A stretch of 64,000 nt of DNA from Symbiodinium natans. Its lineage: Eukaryota; Sar; Dinophyceae; Suessiales; Symbiodiniaceae. The notes below the pieces were generated by a model, which was not told where the DNA came from, did not search any database, and worked only from the letters and a program-made list of their open reading frames with translations. The stretch is from assembly GCA_905221605.1 (NCBI GenBank), contig CAJNDS010002162.1, forward strand, positions 301,281 to 365,280, in the 5' to 3' direction. Both the position numbers and the translations under genes were made by a program. This document shows positions 45,940-57,192 of this stretch, one piece after another (the stretch's first letter is position 1; each line of letters starts with the position of its first letter).

Positions 45940-46160
45940 GGGCTCTTTTGTGGTTTGTTTAGGCCTTTGGGGCTTTTTTGGGAGGTTTTTGGGGCTTTGA
46001 GCCTTTTGGGGGGATTTGTAGGGCTTTGGTTTGTTTTAGGCCTTTAGGCCTTTGGGGCTTTGTGGGCTTTTAGGGCTTTTCGGGGCTTCTGGGGTTTTAG
46101 GGCTTTTGGGGCTTTTAGGGCTTGGGCTTTGGGGGTTTTAGGTGCTTTAGGGCTTTGGGA
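45940..46160. repeat. GGGGCTTTKG-type low-complexity region
   Basis: Roughly 200 bp of imperfect units such as TTTGGGGCTTTT and TTTTAGGGCTTT, reminiscent of degenerate TTTAGGG arrays. Confidence 0.7.
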
Positions 46161-46348
46161 TGTCAGTGGTTTTGGGGCTTCGGCTTCCGGGTTTCTGGGT
46201 TTCAGGAGTGAGGGGTTCCGGGCTCATGGCTCAGGATTTCGGTGCTGCCCTGGGAGTAGATGACTTTTAGGACGTACACCTGAGGCATGCAGTAGAACCG
46301 AAAACATCCGATCACTAGAAGACCCTCATCATACTTTAACTCAAGGAC

Positions 46349-46456
46349 CTGGGATGTTCCCCCTTATACTAACAGTCCTCAATAGGGATTGGAAAACCCC
46401 CAAGTATCATCCCTAGGCCGTATTAAGGACTGCTAGTGTAAGGGTGAACATCCCAA
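46349..46456. mobile_element. Family A element, copy 6, downstream of DVNP
   Basis: Ends CTGGGATGTTCCCCC and GTGAACATCCCAA. The flanks TCAAGGAC and TCAAGGGC differ by one base, the clearest 8-bp target duplication of the family. It lies about 150 bp past the DVNP stop codon. Confidence 0.88.
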
Positions 46457-46606
46457 TCAAGGGCTGTCATGCAGCGGGCCGCGACCTTTCTCTTCTCGCA
46501 ACCGGAGCTCCGAGTAAAGCTCGCGAAATGTTTGCACGAGGACAGCTGTACACATTGAGACTGCTGCTCCATGAACTACCACGAAAGCGAGCAGATACCC
46601 TTGCAC

Positions 46607-47458
46607 TCAAGCAGTGTAAAGCGCTTTGGCCTTGGCATAGAGTGCCTTGCCCTGAGCACTCTTTCCACCAACGGCGCAGAAGCCCTTAATCCCCAGCTCC
46701 TTCCTCGCCGTCATGACTGCATCGACCCAGCCCTGCGCGAACTTCTTGAAAAGCGCCTGGCCCTTTGCGTGCTGCTTCTTGCTAACAACCTGGCCACAAC
46801 ACGGAAGAACGTCTACATACAATCTACACAAAACGTGCCTTTATCGAGCATGCGGTTTGCAGCCGACAAGAACTGAACATGGCAGCTAAACGCAAACGTT
46901 GATCCCAGGACCCCTCTAAACACCCTTAAACCTCACCCAAACGTTTAGTTCACTTGCCGTGCGCCTTGCCACGCTTGTTTTTCATGAGCTGCGCTTTTTG
47001 CAGGCCTGTCGAGGTCTTCTCCTCGGGCGAGTGCCAGTGCCAAACTAGAACTGAAGCTATAATGCGGATTGTTCATGAACTTGTGCGTATCGAGCTCGAT
47101 AATTCACTGATAAGGGATACACAAGAAGGTAGGTATTCTTGACTGCTACATGTTGGTAAAGCACAGTCGCAAGCAGACTCATCAAATCCCAAATTGACTA
47201 CCGGCACTTGCCCCAAGCCCAATCTCCTTGCGACCCTTGAAGACGACCATCTTCGCCAGCTTGCCGCGGGCGATCTTGCTGATAGCTTTCTTCTTCATTG
47301 CCTGAGACGGGGCTCGTGGCCCAGAGCATGCACGGCTATCAACCCAGCGAATTCGCATTCTTGCAGGGCCTGGCCTTCATTCCCTTCATAGCCTTGGCCT
47401 TCATGGGGCTGGCCTTCATGGCCTTCTTCATCGCGTTCTTCTTCATCGGCAAGGCCAT
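46607..47458 (-). CDS. DVNP: DVNP, dinoflagellate/viral nucleoprotein
   Basis: DVNP is a small, very basic DNA-binding protein that packages dinoflagellate chromatin in place of bulk histones; the family is thought to have come from large DNA viruses of algae. Four exons join in frame: 47458-47375 (N-terminal Met-Lys-Lys-Ala repeats), 47301-47227 (ISKIARGKLAKMVVFKGRK), 47021-46965 (AQLMKNKRGK) and 46789-46607 (VVSKK, then W..AV..ARKELGIKGF and GGKSAQGKALYAKAKAL). The total is 399 nt or 132 residues, the usual family size. Introns are GC-AG, GA-AG and GC-AG; the second has AGGAGA repeated at both ends. An alternative start is the ATG at 47446. It lies 268 bp downstream of the ankyrin gene's stop, on the same strand. 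Confidence 0.95.
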
Positions 47459-47725
47459 GGCTGGGAAGCAAGGTTGAAGAGCAACGATGGTCGGCGAAAG
47501 GCAGGGACAGGCTGGAGCCCAGGTTTCGCCGGCGTGGGCGGGGGGTGTCTCTTAGGGTTTAAGGTCCAGGGGCCAGAGGGTCCACCCTCACCCTGAGGAA
47601 CTCATATCCTGCCCATGTTGGCTCCAGTACTGGGCCGATCGTACATCGAGGGTAGCCAGCTCAATAAGCGAACGTTTTCATTCGTCTGGGCAAGAAAAGA
47701 GGACCTAACTTCCTAGCTTAGCCCC

Positions 47726-49258
47726 TCATCTTGATGCGAGCCCACACGGATACTCCTGGGTCTCGGGCAGGGAGTCTTGCGCCATCTTCTGATGCTTCAA
47801 GTCGTGTGAAGGTATTGCCTGCGATTGCAGGGCATGGGCTTGTGTAATGGATTTCAAGCCTTAGCCCATGCAGGGTGGGACATGGACAAGTTTTCACACC
47901 CTCATCTCAAGTAGCAGCCTTTGCAAGCTGGACACCCCAGCTCCAACATTTGGGTCGGGATTTTCGACTTCAGGTTTTTGCGGGCTCTGACCCCTAAGTC
48001 GGAGATCTTCAGCAACTTTGCAGTTTGTTCACCCCCTAACTGCCTCAAGCCCTAACCCCAAATCCCAAAACGCGCTCTCACCCTGCAAAACCCAAACAGC
48101 AGAGCGAAGTATCTTGGGCCCAACAGCTAACGGGGCACAGAGCTTAGGACTTGACGACTTTATGGGTGACTAAGCAGTAAGGAATAGAAAGTTCAGTGCA
48201 GTACAAAAGGAAGACAAAAGAGCTGCAGCACCTTCATCTCCGACCGGAGGATTTCGATGGCGGTCTTCCCCTCCTGCCGGCGCAGAGTGCTTCGGGGTAA
48301 GGGTATGGGGCTTGGTCTGAAGTTCTCTTTTTTGTGTAGGGGCCAGGCAAATCGTTGGGGGGGGGCGCTGGGACCGGCGTTGGGGGAAGATGCCTCGGAT
48401 CCCCACATGTGACTTCTGGCAGACGGATTTCGGCTGGGTTTAAGGTGCACTTGTAGGGTATGTAGGGTGTTGGAACACCCCAAGCCCCAAACCCCAACCT
48501 CGGATTGCGGTGCCAAGCGTTTCAATCCCTCAACCCTCAACACTCAGTTGACGCCAAAAAACCACAGCTCCCAACTCAACTGCGGCACCCCGGAAGCAAA
48601 GTCCCCCTAAACCCTAAACCCTAAACCCTGAACCCTAAACCCTGAACCCTAAACCCTAAACCCTAAACCCTAATGGCTGAAGAACCTTCAGGGTGGCACC
48701 GACTTTCAGGGGACAACCTGCGGGGGGGTATATTAGGGGTGGAAAATATCTACTGCGACAACGCGGAAGTGCGGGAGTGGCACTTCCCAGTTGGACATGA
48801 ATGGCTGACGGGGATACCCAGCTTAAGCAGGTGAGTTTTGTCAACTACCTGCTAAACCCTAAAACCTGAACCCTAAACCCGAAACCCTAAACCCTGAACC
48901 CTGAACCCTAAACCTGCCACACTGCCACGCGCAAGCTCCGGCCTGGTTCTTGAGGCTGGGGTCGGCGCCAAACTTTGCCAGGAGCATGTCCAAGGCACCC
49001 ACGTGAAACTGGAACGCAGCCTCGCAAAGCTCGGAGCCGCTTTCTGGGGTTTAGGGTTTAGGGTTCAGGGTTTAGGGTTTAGGGTTTAGGGTTTAGGGTT
49101 TTGTACACGCTGCAGCCATCCCAACATTTTTTGTTACTAAGAAGGTTCTAGAATTCAGCGATAGGGGGAAGGGTTGGGATTCTTGAGGTTAGTAGCAGAA
49201 GGCGAGGGGTGAGGATGACTTGGGATCTTTTTGGGGCCTTCAAAGTGGCATGCGACCA

Positions 49259-49314
<56 letters not shown>

Positions 49315-51560
49315 GGGGGGGGGGGAGGGTGGCAAAGGGTTTTTGGGACCTCGAATCCCAAGTCCAAACCTCCCAATCCCCTTCATACCGGAGCCACCCA
49401 GAAGAGTTCGCCTCAAGAGGCCAAGGACGCATGGGACACAACGGGATGTTATGGGATGTGAGAGGCCCCCGGAGACTTAGTAGCTGGCGTAGTGGATCAA
49501 GCCGAACTTTCTGGAGTCCGGTCGCATGTCCTGCAATGGGGCGGCTTAGGTCCACCCGAACTCTTAGTGTAGGTTGCCCGATACCGGCCGAAAAAAGTCT
49601 CCGAAGTCTTCCTTCCGTACTTCAGCAGAGACATAAATGCTGCAGGTGGCAAGTGGAGAGTACAAGTGGGGACATACTTCCGCAACATCCCGGCCGCTGC
49701 GGTTTGAGGTCTAGAGTTTCGGATTCATCCTGTTAAGGAACTCAGCTACCACCTATAGATTGGTTTGTTTATACTAAATAACCTATCGTATCCTGGTATC
49801 CTTATGTGGGAACTGCATTAAACTTCCCCAACAAGCACTTAGCCAGCTTGAGGCCGCGGCCACGAGTCGCGGATTCCGCAGCAACCCGGTCTGGACCTGC
49901 TCCCAATGGCCGGCCTGGCTAGGGTTTAGGATTTAGGGTTCTCGGGCTTAGGGCTGGCAACTTCGTGTCCTTCATGTGGAGTAGGAAGTAAGGATTCTCA
50001 TGCAGCTTCCTTCAGTACGCTGCTTAAGTCCGCGAGACGGGCCGCAACCATCAGGCAGCCATGACTACCATTCGGCACTCATGACTTGCATCACACTCAC
50101 AATCACTATTGCCAGCCTCAACCCCAAACCCTAATGAAGACCAAAGTTGCAGCCACGCCTTTCAGGAAACCCTTACTTTAAGTCCTAAACGCAAGAAGCC
50201 CTCTATATCCCCCAAACCGGGGTTAATAAGGGCGCCGTCCCGACGGTGGCGCGCCTTAGCCTTGTTCAGGAGGTCGTGGCAGTCCTGCTGGCTTGAGGGC
50301 TTGGGGTTGACGGTTCTTGGGGTTGACGGTTCAAGCTTTCTGAGCTGTTGGCTCTGAAGGTCCTTAAGTCTTCAGGTCTTAGGTCATTGCTGGGTGTCGT
50401 CTGATTCGTTGATTTTGTTACACCCTAAACCTAAACCCTAAACCCTAAACCCTAAACCCTAAACCCTAAACCCCAATGTAGGATGATGCTGTGAAATTCG
50501 CCTCACAAACCGCGCGACAGTCCTGCTGATCACGCCGCGCTTGGGCCTGCGAAGCGGGAGCTCCCAACCCCCCTCCCCCCCACCCAATTTGGTTTAGGGT
50601 TTAGGGTTTAGGGTTTAGGGTTTAGGGTTTAGGGTTTAGGGTTTAGGGTTTAGGGTTTAGGGTTTTCTCGGGTTTAGGTGGGGCTTGGGGTTTCAGATTC
50701 AGGGTCTGCCACAAAGTCCCGGGTACCTAGATCAAAGCCGATCCCTGAACCCAAGATCTCTAAAATCCTGAAGCACCCTCCACTTGCTCAGCCCGCCCCA
50801 AGCGGTCTTTCCCGTGTTGGGGGCTGATCGTACTTTCTTGCCCCCTCTGAACACCCTGTAAGTACAAGGCAGAGGCTACACCCATCGGAACCCCACACCC
50901 TAAACCACAACACCTAAACCCTAAACGCATAGAAACCCTAACCCCTAAACCAAAGCGCCCAGGTTCAGACCACACGGGTCCGGGGTGCAACAAGACAAGT
51001 GCAAAAGCAGGAGGCCCCCAGGGATCTTGCGAGCTAGGCTATGTGCCTCTGTACATTTGAGTCTTCACCATGGAATATACATAGTCGGGTATTTCCCCAG
51101 ATTGCAGCCCACAATGAAAGTGGAGAGTCCTAAAGGAACCCCATAACGGAACCGGAATTTTCGGAAAGCCCCAGAGCAAGGCAGCTTTACAATTCTAGGG
51201 GACCACATAAACCCACCATTTCGGCTCGAACCCCCACAAATAGTGTTCAGGTTGTGGTGTAGGGATACAGGTGACCCAAGCAATGTTCAGAGCTAGTGTA
51301 CAGCATGATAGACTTCCTTACAATATTCCAATATTGCATCATCTTATATAGTGTTTGAAATTACTAGCTAGACCCAAGAGTAACCTAGGAATAAACATAA
51401 ACCCTAAACCCTAAACCCTAAACCCTAGGGCACCCTTTTTGTTTAACAAAAAAGGGGAGTGAGGGCCGAGGGCCTCCTCCGGGTCCTAGTATGTTGTGCG
51501 GGCGAAGCTTGCCTCAGAATCGCTCTCCCCCTCCAGCCAGGGATGCCTGGGTCTGCGGCT
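47726..51560 (-). CDS. Ankyrin-repeat protein gene (5' end not resolved)
   Basis: Seven minus-strand exon pieces form one protein. The best joined block runs 50284-50234, 49914-49861, 49020-48943 and 48273-48232. It reads CHDLLNKAKARHRRDG, then AGHWEQVQTGLLRNPRLV, then AAFQFHVGALDMLLAKFGAD, then EGKTAIEILRSEMK, which is a classic ankyrin helix-turn-helix repeat with the GAD and EGKTA positions conserved. Upstream, an exon ending at 50523 gives AQARRDQQ and joins through an 11-bp direct repeat (CAGCAGGACTG) across a GA-AG intron. A further candidate at 51497-51560 (HPWLEGESDSEASFARTT) abuts a family B element. The probable last exon is 47788-47726, ending CGLASR and TGA. The start codon was not found, and the binding partner is unknown. 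Confidence 0.78.
49258..49324. repeat. (TA)n, poly(T), poly(G) compound tract in the ankyrin gene
   Basis: A (TA)n run is followed by about 33 T and then about 12 G. Confidence 0.95.
50424..50665. repeat. Opposed telomere-like arrays flanking an ankyrin-gene exon
   Basis: CCCTAAA (50426-50472), exon near 50523-50566, then TTTAGGG (50592-50663). Confidence 0.95.
51367..51489. mobile_element. Family B element carrying an internal telomere-like tract
   Basis: Terminal CTAGACCC and GGGTCCTAG with the internal GGGCACCCTTTTT and AAAAAAGGGGAGTGAGGGCC blocks. Four CCCTAAA units (about 51399-51428) sit inside it and are missing from the other copies. It abuts the first ankyrin exon candidate. Confidence 0.78.
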
Positions 51561-51773
51561 AAGGGTTTAGGGTTTAGGGCTTGGGGTTTGGGGTTTAGGG
51601 TTTAGGGTTCGGGGTTTAGGGTTTGGGGTTTAGGGTTTGGGGTTTACGGCTTGGGGTTTCGGGTTTACCGTTCGGAGGTACAAAACAGAGCAGAGGAGAT
51701 ACGTCTTGCACTCCGGAACCATCTAACGGCCGAGGCGAGCTTAGGGCTGGAGCTTCAGAGGTCTTATCTTCAG

Positions 51774-51896
51774 ATGTCCCCCTTATACTAGGGATGTTCC
51801 CCTTATACTAGCAGTCCTTCATCGGGATTCTATTAGGTGCTACGGTGCTACTATAATCCCTATTGAGGAATTTTAGTATAAGGGGGAACATCCCAA
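51774..51896. mobile_element. Family A element, copy 7, with a doubled left end
   Basis: The left end occurs twice in tandem (CCCCCTTATACTA, then GGGATGTTCCCCTTATACTA), followed by the usual body and GGGGGAACATCCCAA. The outer flanks ATCTTC and ATCTTC match. Confidence 0.85.
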
Positions 51897-52044
51897 ATCT
51901 TCTCGGGCTTCCGGGCAAATTTGTTCACGCCACGCCGAACTATTTTGGACTTAGTGTCCGTGGTTGTCGACAGATTGGAGGCCGGGTATCTGTTCACATG
52001 ACGAGCTCTGGTTACATACACATCATATGCTGGTGGCCCCAAAT

Positions 52045-52115
52045 ATAGTCCTCAAAAGCAGTAGGATTCCCTCATAATCAGGACCGCAATAAGGTACCCC
52101 TAGTTTCGGAAACCC
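52045..52115. mobile_element. Family D element, copy 6, one end decayed
   Basis: The right end GGTACCCCTAGTTTCGGAAA is intact; the left part retains only TCCTCAAAAGCAGTAGGATT. Its right half closely matches copy 5. Confidence 0.45.
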
Positions 52116-54179
52116 CCATATTGGAACTGCCTCGCAACCCGCTCATCGAGACATGTTCAGGGTCCTACGGAACATGTCTAGAACACCCAGAAAGTTCAAA
52201 AAGGTTGCCTGCAACCTTTTACATTTGCTGATTCAGCTCTCCTCCCAGGACTCTGGAACCCGAACAAAGGCCCTGAACCCATCCACCCAACGTCAAGGCC
52301 ACAAAATGTCCACACTCCTAAGCAACTCGATCACATTCTGCAATGGAATACAATGCTTCCACCCAAGATGCGAGAACTCTGCCAGGTGCTTAGGATTGTC
52401 ATTGTAGCATGCCTGCTTGAAGCTGCGTGTTTAGGGATCAGCTTGTTACTCGAAGGAAAAAACTCCTCAAAAGTTCAGCATCGTACCACACAAGCCATCT
52501 TTGGGCGTGGAGAGGTCAGATAGGTTTGTGGGTTTTCGACAGAAACATACACACAACCAACTCAGGGTCGATGGAGCTTGATGGAATATCCGAGCAAGAT
52601 CGAATGCAACGCATCTTTGCAGCACACCAAGCCGCCCAAGCCCGACAGCTAGATCCAGCCTGAACCCTAAGCCCCCAACCCTGAACAGCTTGTCCTGAGC
52701 CCCAATAGCATGCTTCCCCCGCTACTGTGTATCTACCTATAGGGATACATCTAAACCTCGAGCCATATGTAGAGTGACGCATGTGCTATTGATTGTTAGA
52801 GCAGGCAGGCCATGAAGCCTGTGATGTCGACATGGGGCTTTAGGGTTCAGGGCTTCAGAGGCAAGCAGAACTCTGACCCTTTCATGATGGAATCGGGCTC
52901 ACCACAGGGGCCTTCAGCCCTGCAGTGAGGCTCGCTTAGTGCACGCAAGGGGCCCTAGAAACCACGCTATACAAGTCCAACTTGTGGATGAACCCACACC
53001 ACTGCAGCCTTCATGCTGCAGTCTGAACTATGCCTCACTACAGGTTCAGACCGTCTCAGCTTTCAGCACGCTCGAACTGACTAGTCATGGTGACGTGATG
53101 TGTATAGAGGAGGGGGAAGGCACGCATGAAGATGCCTTTGGTAACTGTATTCTCAAAAACCAGGCCCGCCAAAGGTAAGAAACCAAGAAGGCTCGCCAAA
53201 GGCCGAAAAGGAACTCTAGTCAAGAAACCAACTCTGGTAGGTCTAGCCTTTTCAGGATGAACAGACTGACTCCCTAAACGTAAGCAGACCACGCTTGGAA
53301 CCGCAATGCAAACACATCTGAAACGCACCCTGGGTTTCCACTAAAATGCCCCTAAGGAGACTAAGTATCACCCTAAACCCTAAACTCTCAACCCTAAACC
53401 CTCAACCCTAAACCCTAAGCCCTAAGCCCTAGGCCCTAAACCCGACACCCTAAACCCAGCATCCCCACCTCGCCATAGCGGCAGATGGGCCGGGCACTGC
53501 GTGATGAAGTGCTGCCACCTGTGGCCACCTTGGCATCTGGCAACATGGACAAACAGGGGTTTTTAGGGGTTTGGGTTTAGGGTTGGCCGGTAAAGGGTGC
53601 CCCTTTTGGTTCGGACCGCAACCAGACTGACTACTGGAAAATGTAGTGCCCTCATAACATTATACCGTCAAGTTCCTCAACAAGAACCCAGATGATGGTA
53701 CTTGAAGCACTAAGCCCCCAATACCTCTCTAGTTTATCAAAGACATACGCCTCCAGCCCCAAACCACGTGACATGGCACTGGCCTACCCTCCCGGTGCCC
53801 CAGACCAACTGTCCTTTTGGGTCTGGGAGTCTGGGGATGCCTCCAAAACCTGAACCCCCTCCATGGCCTTGCAAGGATTAAGGAACTTGCCGAAAACGAT
53901 TAAAGCGGTGGTGGGATGAAGCTAGGATGCCTGTCGCTCACCAGACCGGCTCTTAGGCTGTCTGGTGTGCGCCTCGTGGGCAGGAGAAGCTGCAATATTT
54001 CCTACAAGTTACAGCGGCACCAGAACCCCCCAAACCCGAAACCCCAATGCCCAAGACATTGCCTTCTTCAAACTAAAAAGACATCGTGATTTTGGTACCC
54101 CGCGCTGAAGAGCAGGGCCCTAAACACTAAACCCTAAACCCTAAACCCTAAACCCTAAACCCTAAACCCTAAACCCCAC

Positions 54180-54290
54180 CGCGGCCCTAAGGCCCGGGCC
54201 GAAGGGTCCGTAACGTCGGGATTCGGCGTCTCGGCACGGCGCGCGTCGCTGATTGGCTGCGGCGGCAGGGCTACTTCGGCACAGATCTTC
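54180..54290 (-). CDS. Candidate minus-strand exon
   Basis: A GC-rich island between two telomere-like arrays of opposite orientation reads CAEVALPPQPISDARRAETP and continues open to ALGPR. The plus strand is also open (ARAEGSVTSGFGVSARRASL), so the strand is uncertain. No family was recognised. Confidence 0.35.
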
Positions 54291-54903
54291 GTGGGGTTTA
54301 GGGTTTAGGGTTTAGGGTTTAGGGTTTAGGGTTTAGGGTTTAGGGTGCCAGCTTCACTCTTCTTGGCATCCAAGTCTTCATACCAGGTTCATAAACGGGG
54401 GTGCAGGAAACAGCCAGGATGGGTGCGGCACGGTGCTGCGGGTGTGGTGGGTGAAGACTTTCGTGGTTTTCAAGAGTTTGAGATGCTTGGAGGCCGCGGT
54501 GGTTCATCAGTTCGGGTTCAGAATCTCCTGCTGCAATGATCTGAGCGACTTGTATCCTAAACGACTACACCAAAGTCCCTGAACCCCCAAACACCAAACT
54601 CCAAGCAGCCTCTGAAACCCTGCACAACCCCATCCGACTCTTGAACTCCAAGGCACCCGAACCCCAACTCCAAGCAAGAGTACCGATGAGACACTAAACT
54701 CACTGGTCCAACTCCAAAACCGACCTCCAACAACATTAATCTTCGAAGCGCCTCCCCGAGGTCCGTCGCAGGACCGGGGGGGTCGGTCGGCTTGTCGTGG
54801 GCGCTCCTTTCAGGCGGGGCGAGTAAATCGCCTCACATCTCCCAAAGTAAGCTGGCCTTTGGACCTTGTTCTCGAGTTGTGGGGGGTGGCTCTTCTTTGG
54901 AAG

Positions 54904-55164
54904 TTACCCTGAGTTACAAGGAAACATGCCACAACAGAAAACCCAGAGATGTGGGTTGATGGATCCGCATCTGGAGGCCCCTAAGGTGGAATGAACAGGG
55001 CGTTCTTGCTTAGGCTGCCCGATGTGGCATTGGGTGGGCCGAAGCCTCGGCAGGAGGACTTCGAGGTACCTTCGCTTCTCCTCCAAACTCTGCTGTGGGT
55101 TGAGAGACTTCCTGTGGACCTTCCGCCGGGAGGGGGCTACTTCTTGGCAGTTTTTGCGGATCAT
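54904..55164 (-). CDS. Unassigned minus-strand open frame
   Basis: An 86-codon frame begins MIRKNCQEVAPSRRKVHRKS and contains QQSLEEKRRYLEVLLPRLRP, a plausible amphipathic helix. The plus strand is also open, so this is only a candidate. It is not obviously joined to neighbouring islands. Confidence 0.28.
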   Translation of the reverse strand: MIRKNCQEVAPSRRKVHRKSLNPQQSLEEKRRYLEVLLPRLRPTQCHIGQPKQERPVHSTLGASRCGSINPHLWVFCCGMFPCNSG

Positions 55165-55724
55165 CTCGGAAGAAGAGTGAAGGAATTGACCTTGTAAAGC
55201 CTTGTAAACCCTAACAACCCCGAAGCCTAGTTACACGCTGGCTTGCGCTGTAGTGACAACACTCCTCAAACTCCTGAAGCCTCGGTGCATCTGAGGGCCT
55301 CGGGCGCGTGGGCGCAACTTTGGCCCCCACTTTCCTGGGCTTAGGGTTTAGGGTTTTGGGTTTGTGGTGTTTATGCTGTTTGTCGCGTCTGCACAGGGGG
55401 GCTATATTGAATCCTTCGCCAAGCGCAGGAACCAGAAACCCAAGCCCCAAAAACCAGAACGGACAATTGAAACCTCTCACCCCAACATCTCTCATGCCTG
55501 AAAAACCTTAGTTCGACACTGGCATCTAAATCCCCACAAAGTCCTCAAACTCCAAGCCCTTACCCTCAAATCCCCTACGAGTACGACGCGCTGATTCCTC
55601 TGAACCCTCGACTCTGCACCCCAAAGCCCTATACATGCTTATGCGCTAGACCCTGAAGCGCTAAAACACTAAAGCGCTAAACTTCTCCACGTCCACCCTA
55701 GCCCCTGAAGCCCAAAAGCCAAGT

Positions 55725-56170
55725 CCTAACTAAACCCTAAACTCTAAACCCTATACCCTAAACCCTAAACCCTCAACCCTCAACCCTCAGCCCTCAACCT
55801 CAGCCGCCTCAACCCTCAACGATAATCCCTGAATGCCTAAAGTCTTAAACCCCAAACCCCCCAACCCTCAACCCTAAAACCCCAGAAGCTTAAACCTAAA
55901 CCCAAAACCCTCAACCCTCAACCCTCAACCCTAAACCCCAAAATCCCTAAACCCCTAAAACCAAGCGGCGTCCGGTCCGCAGCCCCAGCAGGGGATCCAG
56001 TCGATCCGGGACTGCCCTCTCTGGCCCCTGGTGGCCTAGGCAAGACGGTTTAGGGTTTAGGGTTTAGGGTTTAGGGTTCGGGCTTAGGGTGTCTAGGGTC
56101 TATAGGGTCTATAGGGTCTAGGGTCTAGGGTTTAGGATTTTGGGTTTGGGGGGCTTAGGGTTTAGCTTAG
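55725..56170. repeat. Degenerate CCCTAAA/CCCTCAA then TTTAGGG arrays
   Basis: CCCTAAA and CCCTCAA to 55965, a GC-rich island, then TTTAGGG and GGGTCTA variants. Confidence 0.9.
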
Positions 56171-56347
56171 GGTTTAGGGGGCTCAAGGCGTATATATGGC
56201 TTGGAGCCTAAGGGGCCTCAAGGGTTTAGGAGATCACCCAGACTTCTTTCCAAGGGAGCTTTCAAAGCCATGAACCCCTCACAGGGGTCCCCTAAACCCC
56301 AAAACACTGCACCCCAACACAGTACATGAACTCTGGACCACTAACAC

Positions 56348-56435
56348 TTGGGATGTTCACAGCCCTTCATAGGGATGATAATAGGGGGTACTGCAGTTCC
56401 CCTTGAGGATTGTTAGCATAAGGGGGGAACATCCA
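56348..56435. mobile_element. Family A element, copy 8, internally shortened
   Basis: Ends TTGGGATGTTC and GGGGGGAACATCCAA, with ATAGGGATGATAATAGGGGG in the middle. Part of the left subterminal block is missing. Confidence 0.8.
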
Positions 56436-57055
56436 AAACGTGCATCCCCACCCTGTCTGGGTCTGGGGTGGGGCATTTCAGGAACACTCTGGGGTTGGGC
56501 ACCCTGGGGTTGGGCACCCTGGGGTTGGGCGAGGAGTAGACCGGGCGAGGAGAAGAGTAGTTAAAAATCTATCAACCCCACACCGAGGGTGAGGAAAACC
56601 CTAAGCCCTAAACCCCTAAAACCCTTGATCCCCTGAGCCCCGAGCACTGACGACCCACGCGCTGCAGAGGCACCAGAGCGCCCGGTGCCTCTGGCCCTGC
56701 AGCCGTGGAGTCTTTTTGGGGGTCTAGGGTTCAGGGTTTAGGGTTTAGGGCTTCGGGTTTGTGGTTTAGGGTTTAAGGCGGGTTGAGGGGTGTCGTTTGA
56801 TGCTGTATAGCGAGATAGAGGTTCCTGATACATCCCAGTCGGCAAGGCGCGCGATCCGTAACCCTCTCTAACACTCACTCACCGGATACCCCCTTAGCAG
56901 TTCTGAGTAGGTCTATGCGCATCTAGGTCGGGGACAGCTACGTGCAAATCGTTTCACAGAATCTGCTCTCTTTCCATGATTATGCTGTTATGCCCATGAA
57001 GCCTCGCTTATCCCTAAACCGACCGGTGTCCCTAATCCCTTCCGCCTAATATTAA

Positions 57056-57192
57056 CCCCCCCCCCCGCCCCCATATACTATAATAAAACTATAAACTATA
57101 ATAAACTATAATTTGGGGGGGGGGGGGGGGGGGTATTATATATTGGGGGGGCGGGATTTAATATTGGGGGGGGGGGGGGGGGGGGGGGGGGG
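57056..57192. repeat. Paired poly(C) and poly(G) tracts around AT-rich sequence
   Basis: A C-run (57056-57072) is followed by ATACTATAATAAAACTATAA repeats and three long G-runs. C- and G-runs on one strand could pair. Confidence 0.85.

Larger units (their letters stand above)
53460..56060 (-). other. Further possible exon islands between the ankyrin and PARG-like genes
   Basis: GC-rich islands at about 53465-53550 (VATGGSTSSRSARPICRYGE) and 55975-56045 are open on the minus strand and sit between telomere-like tracts. They look like exons in spacing and composition, but neither could be joined to a neighbour. Confidence 0.25.
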
